Shown here one piece after another: positions 7,983 to 15,202 of a stretch of 18,103 bases of DNA. Source of the DNA: Methylococcales bacterium (GTDB lineage Bacteria; Pseudomonadota; Gammaproteobacteria; Methylococcales; Methylomonadaceae); contig JAGLEW010000043.1 of the NCBI GenBank assembly GCA_023144875.1, forward strand, positions 1-18,103, in the 5' to 3' direction. The notes under the pieces were generated by a model, which saw nothing but the letters and a program-made list of their open reading frames with translations, had not been told where the DNA came from and did no database searches. The first letter of the stretch is position 1. Each line of letters starts with the position of its first letter. Both the position numbers and the translations under genes were made by a program.

Positions 7983-8923
7983 AAATCAAATCCATATTTT
8001 TTATCAGCCTCATTATCAACGCGCACCCATTATTGGCAAAACCCAACGCGTATATCAGCAACCAAATTGATAATAATGTGTCGGTTATAGACACCACTAC
8101 GAACAAAATTACTCACACGCTTGAAATTACAGGAAAACCTGTCGGAGTTGCCATTAACCCTAAAAAACCCCACGTTTATATTAGCACTCCACAAGGGGAT
8201 GGTTTTAGTGTAATTGATACCGATAAAATGGCACTGATAAAAAAAGTAACCGTAGGTGGCGCCTCATTAGGAATTGCCAGCGACAGTCAAGGGCAACGGG
8301 TTTTTGTCGCCGATTGGTATGAAAATACCGTTTCTGTTTTTGACACCAAAAATTTTAAATTACTCAAAACCTTAAACGTTGGAAAATCACCGTCAGGCAT
8401 GGTGGTTAGCCCTGATAACCGCTGGCTTTATGTGGCTAATCGAGTGGATAATTCTATTTCTCAAATTGACTTAAAAACATATCGCACCCGAAATACCACT
8501 AAGGTGGGATCACATCCATTTGGTTTAAGCCTTGATCGTACTGGCAAAAAAATATACAGTGCCAATGTTGAAAGTAATGATATTTCTATTTTAGAGGCAA
8601 CGCACTTAAAACGCCTTAACCTTATAAAGGTAGGTGGTCGCCCCTATGCAATTGCGCTGGCGTTAAACGACACCCGCTTATTTGTGACCAATCAAGACGA
8701 CAGTACGGTTTCTGTGATTGATCTTGAAACACAACAGGAAATTGCTCAAATAGAGGTTGGGGAAAAACCTGAAGGCATTAGCACTCACCCAAACGATCAG
8801 TGGGTTTATGTGGCAAACTGGGAAGACAGCACCGTATCAATCATTGATGCACGTAGCCTAAAAGTCATAAAAACCATTCCTACAGGCGAAGGAAGTCGTG
8901 CGTTTGGACGGTTCATACGTTAA
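7979..8923 (+). CDS. exported seven-bladed YVTN-family beta-propeller protein
   Basis: A 314-residue secreted protein. Residues 1-21 form a signal peptide (hydrophobic SIFFISLIINA, likely cleavage after LLA). From residue 24 there are seven tandem repeats with an exact 42-residue period, the last shortened to 39, which fills the protein to its end. Each repeat begins with a YVAN/YISN-type strand and contains a VSVID-type strand, a T/KxVG turn, and a P-x-G segment. This is the surface-layer / YVTN propeller pattern; it predicts one complete seven-blade propeller and no other domain. ATG 7979 overlaps the FAD oxidoreductase stop by four bases. The frame extends back to 7856 inside the previous gene, but that start would bury the signal peptide. 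Propellers of this kind serve as periplasmic binding or scaffold modules; the partner here is unknown. Confidence 0.85.
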   Translation: MKIKSIFFISLIINAHPLLAKPNAYISNQIDNNVSVIDTTTNKITHTLEITGKPVGVAINPKKPHVYISTPQGDGFSVIDTDKMALIKKVTVGGASLGIASDSQGQRVFVADWYENTVSVFDTKNFKLLKTLNVGKSPSGMVVSPDNRWLYVANRVDNSISQIDLKTYRTRNTTKVGSHPFGLSLDRTGKKIYSANVESNDISILEATHLKRLNLIKVGGRPYAIALALNDTRLFVTNQDDSTVSVIDLETQQEIAQIEVGEKPEGISTHPNDQWVYVANWEDSTVSIIDARSLKVIKTIPTGEGSRAFGRFIR

Positions 8924-8942
8924 CATTTATAAGGGGAAATTC

Positions 8943-9794
8943 ATGCACCCACTACGACCAACATACACCAAGCATTTATATCAGCGATTAAATAAAAATT
9001 CACTCAATATTTATACCCCCCAAGGACAAGGGCAGTTACGATTATTGGCTGATTTACAACATTTAGCCCAAGAACAAGGTAACAATGTCTTAGTTTGTAA
9101 TATGAAAGACTATGCAGAACATTACCACGGTTTTATTCAGCAATTAGCCGTGCAGATTGAAGCCAATAATCCCAACATAAAAGCCGAAGCATTACAGACC
9201 CTCAGCAATATTTTTTCCGCCTTAGAAAATAGCCCGAAAAAGCAACGCCAGTTGTTATTTTTAAATAATTTTGATGCGCTTTTAGATAATCCACAACTCG
9301 CCCCTCATTATAATGTCGATTTTTTTGACGCCCTAAATACCTTTAATCATAAAGGTCACCGGCTTGTTTGCATCACCAAAAAACCCTACAGTCAATCCAT
9401 GATCTACATTAACGGCTTAGAGCAGGGTAACTCATGGCTAAATCTAAAAAAAGAAAAACTCCCCGCTTTAACCTATGAACAAATAGAACAAGAACTACTG
9501 CAACAAAAATACAAACACTACCATTCTGGCTTCAACCTTTTGATTGAAACCATTGAAGCCCATCCGCAACCCTATCAATTTTTACAATTCATTTACCCAC
9601 GGCTCAAATTTTCTGACGAAAAAGATACTTTGTTAAAAGATCGCCTCGCGCAATTACAAACTGAATTCAAACACGATGAGAGTCTTTCCATGCTAAAAAC
9701 GGTTTTTCATGATTCAAAAAAGACGCAAGACTTTATTATGGCAACGCGCTTGTATAAACTTCCACCTTACCTCATAAACTGGTTATTAAAATAG
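8943..9794 (+). CDS. AAA-like protein with degenerate Walker motifs, function unknown
   Basis: A 283-residue soluble protein with no signal peptide or membrane segment. AGGGG about 6 bases before ATG 8943 fixes the start. The layout resembles a P-loop NTPase of the AAA/ExeA type: a hydrophobic strand leads to TPQGQGQLRLL (25-35), at the Walker A position but with Q31 where lysine should be and L32 instead of Ser/Thr. A second strand, LLFLNNFDALL (104-114), is at the Walker B position with N108-N109 instead of Asp-Glu. The rest is helical with a winged-helix-like C-terminus. If the assignment is right, it is a pseudo-ATPase or a nucleotide binder that does not hydrolyse. It is the third gene of the operon, 19 bases after the propeller gene, and ends 5 bases from the converging rimI stop. 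I do not recognise the exact family. Confidence 0.6.
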   Translation: MHPLRPTYTKHLYQRLNKNSLNIYTPQGQGQLRLLADLQHLAQEQGNNVLVCNMKDYAEHYHGFIQQLAVQIEANNPNIKAEALQTLSNIFSALENSPKKQRQLLFLNNFDALLDNPQLAPHYNVDFFDALNTFNHKGHRLVCITKKPYSQSMIYINGLEQGNSWLNLKKEKLPALTYEQIEQELLQQKYKHYHSGFNLLIETIEAHPQPYQFLQFIYPRLKFSDEKDTLLKDRLAQLQTEFKHDESLSMLKTVFHDSKKTQDFIMATRLYKLPPYLINWLLK

Positions 9795-9799
9795 CCCAA

Positions 9800-10348
9800 C
9801 TAAAACAAGCTAACCAACTCTAACGCTAAAATTACCGCATCTTCTCGGCCTTTTTTTGCGGGGTAATAATTTTTACGCCGCCCAACTTCATTAAAACCTA
9901 AACGGTTATAAAGTTGTATCGCTTTCTCGTTAGATGGCCTGACTTCTAAAAATAAGGTCTCAGCTTTTTTTTTCGCTATTTTAATGAGATGAGCCATCAT
10001 TTTTTTACCAATACCCTGACCTTGTACCTCAGGGTCAATGGAAATATTAATAATATGCGCCTCGCCTGCCGCGACGGATAAAATACCATAGCCGATGATT
10101 TTTTCCTGATCTTCACACACCCAGCAGCTATAACTCATCGCCACAAAACAGTCTTCAAATATAGCTTTATTCCACGGATATTTATAATTTTTGGCTTCAA
10201 TTTGCAACACAGCGGATAAATCATCTTTGTGCATTTTGCGTAAACGCGCTAGATCCATAAGCTTAACCGAATCGGGGAATACTTTGGCATAAAACTCTCT
10301 ATCAGCATCATAGCTGAACATTTTTTTAATAATTGGCAATAAATTCAT
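9800..10348 (-). CDS. rimI: ribosomal-protein-alanine N-acetyltransferase RimI (GNAT family)
   Basis: A GNAT acetyltransferase expected to acetylate the N-terminal alanine of ribosomal protein S18. In the 182-residue form the acetyl-CoA loop is VQGQGIG (108-114), the catalytic pair is E135 (FLEVRPSN) and Y147 (QLYNRLGF), and NYYP with GREDA near the end matches RimI closely; the E-Y distance of 12 equals that in E. coli (E103, Y115). The ATG at 10348 overlaps the glycosylase stop as ATGA, implying translational coupling, and adds about 30 residues before the usual RimI N-terminus. A start at ATG 10258 would give the normal length (about 152) but has no ribosome-binding site either. The frame reaching back to 10399 lies inside the upstream gene and is unlikely. 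Confidence 0.9.
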   Translation of the reverse strand: MNLLPIIKKMFSYDADREFYAKVFPDSVKLMDLARLRKMHKDDLSAVLQIEAKNYKYPWNKAIFEDCFVAMSYSCWVCEDQEKIIGYGILSVAAGEAHIINISIDPEVQGQGIGKKMMAHLIKIAKKKAETLFLEVRPSNEKAIQLYNRLGFNEVGRRKNYYPAKKGREDAVILALELVSLF

Positions 10349-11028
10349 GCGGTTTGTAATTGCTGGTAAGTTTTTAAGGCGAATTGTAAATCTTGCCATG
10401 CCGCCTGTTTTTGGCTGAGCTTTCGCAAAAGATAAGCAGGATGATACACCACAATCAGCGGGATATTATCAACGTGATGCACCACCCCTCGAAGTTTACT
10501 TAAAGGCTCGTTGGTTTTAAGAAGTTTTTGCGCCGCGATGCGTCCGACAGCAACTATTATTTTAGGCGCGATTAAGGCTTGTTGACGGATTAAGTAATCG
10601 TAACAAGTCGCAATTTCATCGACTTTAGGGTTTCGGTTATTGGGCGGTCTGCACTTTAAAATATTGGCGATAAAAATAGTCTCACGCGTTAAGCCAATTG
10701 CTCGGAGCATTTCAGTTAATAACAGCCCCGCCGTTCCCACAAAAGGTTTGCCTTGTAAGTCTTCTTGCTCACCAGGCGCTTCAGCAATAAATAACCAATC
10801 CGCATTCGGATTTCCTTCTCCAAAAACAGTTTGAGTGCGAGTTTGACAAAGTTCACATTGCTGACAGCCTATCACCTCTTCTTTTAATGACTCCCAATGA
10901 TCAATTATTGGTTTATTTTCCATTGGGTTCGGTTTTATAGTCGCTGTATTTGGTTCAATCATGGTTCTATCACTCCAGCGCTCAACCCCCATGATTTTTA
11001 AATATTCCAAACGGGTGATCTCATCCAT
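10345..11028 (-). CDS. family-4 uracil-DNA glycosylase (4Fe-4S type) with psi-like N-terminal peptide
   Basis: A base-excision repair enzyme that removes uracil from DNA. In the 227-residue protein the catalytic domain runs from about residue 45 to the end. Iron-sulfur ligands are C55 and C58 (CQQC), C126 (ILKC) and C142 (IATC), the usual spacing of the family; C61 is extra. The active-site motif is AEAPGEQED (82-90) and the DNA-binding motif is HPAYLLR (196-202). Residues 1-44 are not part of the core: TRLEYLKIMGVERW (5-18) resembles the first residues of HolD, the psi subunit of DNA polymerase III, and the gene stands just before rimI where E. coli has holD. A minus-strand TATAAT at 11056-11061 may serve as its own promoter, 37 bases after the preceding gene. 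Confidence 0.92.
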   Translation of the reverse strand: MDEITRLEYLKIMGVERWSDRTMIEPNTATIKPNPMENKPIIDHWESLKEEVIGCQQCELCQTRTQTVFGEGNPNADWLFIAEAPGEQEDLQGKPFVGTAGLLLTEMLRAIGLTRETIFIANILKCRPPNNRNPKVDEIATCYDYLIRQQALIAPKIIVAVGRIAAQKLLKTNEPLSKLRGVVHHVDNIPLIVVYHPAYLLRKLSQKQAAWQDLQFALKTYQQLQTA

Positions 11029-11055
11029 AAAAAATAAAAATAGCCTAAAAATTTT

Positions 11056-11061
11056 ATTATA
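11056..11061 (-). promoter_or_regulatory. possible minus-10 box for the glycosylase-rimI pair
   Basis: On the minus strand TATAAT lies about 28 bases upstream of the glycosylase ATG, just after the stop of the long membrane-protein gene. No matching minus-35 is seen at 16-18 bases, so the call is weak; read-through from upstream is also possible. Confidence 0.35.
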
Positions 11062-11064
11062 GCG

Positions 11065-14000
11065 TTATTTTGGTAACGAATCCTTTGTAAGCGTGGTTCT
11101 TTTTCGCCACAACGCGTTCGTAGCAAAACAGTGCCAGCCCCATTGCAGCCAATTTAATAATGAAACCGCTAACCACAGCGACCACATCAGCATTAATAAA
11201 CGATAAACCAGCAAAGGAAAGCTGATAATAGTTGCGGTCGGCAATACCTCAAAACTTCGATCTTGATACCATTTTAAGCCGTAAGTGCTGGATTGGTTCC
11301 CTGCAATTTGCATATCAGGTGAGCCAAGCAAGCCTTGTTTGACAGTGACAAATAATAAAATAAGGGAGACCACGCTTAATAGCCCTAAACCGACTTGTAC
11401 CGCGTTAAAATATTTATATTCATAGTGTAATCGTTCGGCTCGAACCCCCAGCGCCATTAACCATGCCACCACCACTAATGCCGCAAACACGGGCACTTGA
11501 CTCAAACCGACTAAGAGTAAAAACCATTGCCAATGTTTTAACGGTGTCCATCGAATTTTTCCTAACCCAATGGAAATAAACACGATGACAAATAAAGTCC
11601 CCCAAAATAAAACCGCAGGCCCAAAACGAGGCCCTGTTGTAAACAACACCCAGCGATCAACCCCTAAGTTAACCTCAATATGACTGTTAACACTGTCTAA
11701 GCCTAAATTAATTTCTGGTGATTTAAAAAAAATATTAAATCCTGTATTTTGTTGCCATGCAATTTGAAGTTGCTGTTTTCCAGGCTTAATAGGTAGGGTT
11801 AATTTTCGACCCTTTTGACGAATGGGCTGAGTTGCACCATTCACCAACACCGATTGTAATTCGGCATTATTAGGTAAAATAAGTGTATGTTGTATACCTT
11901 TAGAGCTTCGTAAAGCCAGTGTTAATAGCACTTCTTGCGAACGTTGCCCAGGGGTTATTCGTAATTTACTACTATCAATGGTGAGGCTACGCCCTCGAAT
12001 CGCTCTAGGACGAATAATTGATAAATTTATTTTTTCACCAGGCCAAGGTCGCCATTCAGGTAACCAGTACCCTTGTGAGTCTTGATGATGCACCACCGCA
12101 ATGCCTTTGGTGTCGATATGCCAAATCGGGCTTGCATCTAACTTCCATACTTCGGTCCAACGTTTGGTTTCACTCGCTTTTAATTCAATAAGGGAAGATT
12201 TTTCTAAAATAGATTCCCACTCAAATTCTTCACTGTTCACCGACATATTCACTTGAACTTTATTTTTTTTAACCCGTATATTAGGGGTCGTCACCGACTC
12301 GCCTTTTAACAACGGCAACTCTAGCACCACCGCCGCTTCATTATTAATTAACCGCGTAATCCGCGTTTTTAGTCGCCAGTCAAGCCCTAATTCTAAAATT
12401 CGTTCCACCTGAATAAACGGCGGTAACACCCCTTGCTCAAGCGTTTGAGATTCAGGCGATAAAGCATTGGTTTGAAGACGACTAAATTGCAACTGATTTT
12501 CAGAAATACCATGCTCATTCAAGCCTTCAATTTTCCAATGAGTCGCGCTTAATTTGACATAATGCGGTTTTAAAGGCAATGGTAGCGTGAATTTTTTATG
12601 AATAGGATTAACCCCTGATAACTCAACCAAATGAATCCCTGCGGTTAAATTAATCCAAAGCAAGCCTGCTTCATCTCGTAACAAAGCCTCGGCCACTTGC
12701 CCGTCAATACGCACCTCATTCGGAAACCACTGTTTATAATTGGCAGGCAAAGGAATTGCCACCATTTTATTGGCATGAACTTCTAATTGAATCTGCATTT
12801 TTTCATCATCAATAGTCAGCTTCATATATGAAATTTCAGCACAATCAGGCGCGCATTCAGGGGCTTCTAATAAGCGTTCTTTTAATTCATCCAATAATTC
12901 TTTTTGAGGATAATCGGCGGATGATTGAGCCAATAAGGTTTGTGTCGGAAGCCCTGATAATAATAAAACCCCTAAACACAAAATCAAAGGATTAAACCCT
13001 GTCAATTTAAAGCGAAGTTTTTGCGCTAACCCCAGCATTAATAAACTCAAAATCACCACACAAATCACACGCATAAAATTTAAAAATAAGGTCATTGTAG
13101 GGGTTAACAGCCATAAATTTAATTGCTGCTCACTATCAACCGAACCATTCCACGATAACTTAACTGTATTCCAATGCCATTGCGGTGCACCTAGCCCCGT
13201 TTGCACCACTGCATTAGGATCAATTCGATTATAATTAACCGATTGCTTACTATAAATTAAACTTTTGCTTTTTAATATTTTTTTAACCCGTTTCTGTTCA
13301 ATAACAGGCGGAGCTTCTGGTATCGCTAAATTCAACGATTCTTCGTCAGATAAATTAGCCTTGGGCTTCATTTTTGGCACAACACCTAAGCTATTCGCAT
13401 AATTATTCTGCGTAATTTCTTTCCACGGATTTTCAAGTTGTGGGTACAAACCTTTGCGAACTTCATCGACTAAAAAAGGAATAATAATAATGATTAATAC
13501 TAGCCAGCATAAATTTCGATATATTCGTACCATTGATAAAAATAAACCAATTGGTAATAGTTTAATCAAAGCAATCGCAACGATAATATTAAGCCAAATA
13601 TATTGAGGCGCGTTGGTTTCATGCCAAATCAAGACCAGTGTAAATAAGGCAAATAATCCCCATTTAAAATTCCATAAGCGTCCAATAGCAAGCGAGGCAA
13701 TCAACACTAAAAACAAATCCAATAATGTCCAATGAGAAACCCAACTATCAGGCACATTATCCACCCCAGAAGCCGCCAATAAACGCCATCCTGGTGGTAA
13801 ATTTAATTCAGCTGTGACATGATGAAACTTGTGTTGCCAACCCACTGCACTCAAATGATTAATATCGCCTATAAAACGACTGTCCGCTTCTAATATCAAC
13901 GCCCCTTTTCGTACTTCCACGCCTTGATATTTTGAGTTTTTTAATTGGGTAATGAGTTGATTTTTATCATTCAATTTTACCTGACCTAATTGCAATTCAG

Positions 14001-15150
14001 GTAATGCATCTAAACGCCACCCATGTGACATTTTGCCATTGATTTGGTCTTGAATGGTGTAACCTTTACCATCAAAATCCAGCCATAATTCACGCTGTAA
14101 TTGCAGTTTATTTGGCTCAGGTTCTGGATCACCACGTTGCATGACATTAAATTTCATCACATCACCCTGATTCACCTGATAAGCGGGATATTTTTTCCAT
14201 CGCGTCGATAAATTAGTCTGACTTGGGTCAATAGGCAATAAATTTTGAATCTCAACCACTCGTTGATACGGTTGTGCTTTAAACACCCAAATTTCACTGT
14301 CTGGCCAGCTCTTATCTTTGATATTTAACGCTAACGTGGTCAGCGATTTTGGATGCCGCGCATGAAGTTCAATATGCCAACGACCAGGGCGTACTTGGAT
14401 TAATAAATGACCATTTGACTCAATACGAGCAGGTAATTCACTTTGTAAACGGGTAGGAATAAAACCTTTTAATAGCGCGTGTGGGAGTTTAATTTCTCGC
14501 TGTTGACCTGAAACTTCCAATTCTAAATAAGTAATGAGTTGTAGCGGAATATCATCATTAATTTGTCTAAAAACTTGTATATCGAGCTTATTTTGAATAT
14601 TTTTAAGCGTATTTTGCGCGCGATCCCCCCCCTTTAACCATAACGAATCTTCTTTAATTTCAGGGTAAGCAATATTTTTACCGTTAATCGTCAACGTCAC
14701 CAAACCACTGTCGGCGGGAATACTTAAATTTTCAGGAATTGCATCCCATAATAAGTTACCTTTAATCGCATAAAGCCCCTTGCTTAATTTAATCATCGGT
14801 TTATTCTGACGCTTAATCACTAAAACCCGCTGATCATTTACCGTAACACTCAATGGCCAATGTTTCTCACTGCCCGGCAGTGTCACCCAACTGTCGCTAT
14901 AAACCCGCCAACGGCTGTTAAAAGTTCCATATTTTGAGGTTAAATCCAAGCTTAACACACTTGGCCACGCACAATATTTATTCTGATAATTTTCATTAAA
15001 AAAAGGGCATTTATGATCTTTTTGATCCTGTAAAACCCAATCAACCCAAGGCTTTAACGCATCAGGTACTTTTTCATGATTTAAAGGCGATGCCAGTGTT
15101 AACTGTGTCAAAAAAAGCAAGACTATGAATAAAACATGCGTGAACTTCAT
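11065..15150 (-). CDS. very large multi-pass inner-membrane protein with two periplasmic modules, unknown function
   Basis: A 1361-residue protein of no family I can name. Residues 1-20 form a signal peptide ending in ASP. A periplasmic beta-rich region (21-470) contains C48 and C60. About four membrane helices follow near 475-565, then a hydrophilic loop (566-685), two helices (about 689-738), a second periplasmic beta-rich region (740-1175) with C766 and C770, and about four C-terminal helices (1178-1335). The periplasmic regions look duplicated: each starts with a cysteine pair, then a W-x-P strand, a V-x-VDG/VND turn and a G-x-H/Y-x-I/V strand, and each ends in a W-x-L strand running into membrane helices. 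AGGAGG 8 bases upstream predicts efficient translation. It lies 52 bases after norR with no terminator between, so NO-related co-expression is possible. Confidence 0.8.
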   Translation of the reverse strand: MKFTHVLFIVLLFLTQLTLASPLNHEKVPDALKPWVDWVLQDQKDHKCPFFNENYQNKYCAWPSVLSLDLTSKYGTFNSRWRVYSDSWVTLPGSEKHWPLSVTVNDQRVLVIKRQNKPMIKLSKGLYAIKGNLLWDAIPENLSIPADSGLVTLTINGKNIAYPEIKEDSLWLKGGDRAQNTLKNIQNKLDIQVFRQINDDIPLQLITYLELEVSGQQREIKLPHALLKGFIPTRLQSELPARIESNGHLLIQVRPGRWHIELHARHPKSLTTLALNIKDKSWPDSEIWVFKAQPYQRVVEIQNLLPIDPSQTNLSTRWKKYPAYQVNQGDVMKFNVMQRGDPEPEPNKLQLQRELWLDFDGKGYTIQDQINGKMSHGWRLDALPELQLGQVKLNDKNQLITQLKNSKYQGVEVRKGALILEADSRFIGDINHLSAVGWQHKFHHVTAELNLPPGWRLLAASGVDNVPDSWVSHWTLLDLFLVLIASLAIGRLWNFKWGLFALFTLVLIWHETNAPQYIWLNIIVAIALIKLLPIGLFLSMVRIYRNLCWLVLIIIIIPFLVDEVRKGLYPQLENPWKEITQNNYANSLGVVPKMKPKANLSDEESLNLAIPEAPPVIEQKRVKKILKSKSLIYSKQSVNYNRIDPNAVVQTGLGAPQWHWNTVKLSWNGSVDSEQQLNLWLLTPTMTLFLNFMRVICVVILSLLMLGLAQKLRFKLTGFNPLILCLGVLLLSGLPTQTLLAQSSADYPQKELLDELKERLLEAPECAPDCAEISYMKLTIDDEKMQIQLEVHANKMVAIPLPANYKQWFPNEVRIDGQVAEALLRDEAGLLWINLTAGIHLVELSGVNPIHKKFTLPLPLKPHYVKLSATHWKIEGLNEHGISENQLQFSRLQTNALSPESQTLEQGVLPPFIQVERILELGLDWRLKTRITRLINNEAAVVLELPLLKGESVTTPNIRVKKNKVQVNMSVNSEEFEWESILEKSSLIELKASETKRWTEVWKLDASPIWHIDTKGIAVVHHQDSQGYWLPEWRPWPGEKINLSIIRPRAIRGRSLTIDSSKLRITPGQRSQEVLLTLALRSSKGIQHTLILPNNAELQSVLVNGATQPIRQKGRKLTLPIKPGKQQLQIAWQQNTGFNIFFKSPEINLGLDSVNSHIEVNLGVDRWVLFTTGPRFGPAVLFWGTLFVIVFISIGLGKIRWTPLKHWQWFLLLVGLSQVPVFAALVVVAWLMALGVRAERLHYEYKYFNAVQVGLGLLSVVSLILLFVTVKQGLLGSPDMQIAGNQSSTYGLKWYQDRSFEVLPTATIISFPLLVYRLLMLMWSLWLAVSLLNWLQWGWHCFATNALWRKRTTLTKDSLPK

Positions 15151-15158
15151 AACGAGAG

Positions 15159-15164
15159 CCTCCT
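15159..15164 (-). promoter_or_regulatory. full-consensus ribosome-binding site of the large membrane protein
   Basis: AGGAGG on the minus strand, 8 bases before the ATG at 15150. It is the strongest ribosome-binding site in the window and suggests the protein is translated well when its message is made. Confidence 0.8.
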
Positions 15165-15202
15165 AAAATTAAGTTTTTTAACGACCATGATAGAGTTTTT
15201 GT

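Noticed and set aside
11063..11078. Hairpin CGTTA-TTTTGG-TAACG at the end of the large membrane-protein gene
   Set aside because: The stem is only 5 bases and AT-rich, overlaps the stop codon and is not followed directly by a T-run on the minus strand; not a credible terminator.
15151..15202. Terminator between norR and the large membrane-protein gene
   Set aside because: No GC-rich inverted repeat followed by a T-run was found on the minus strand.
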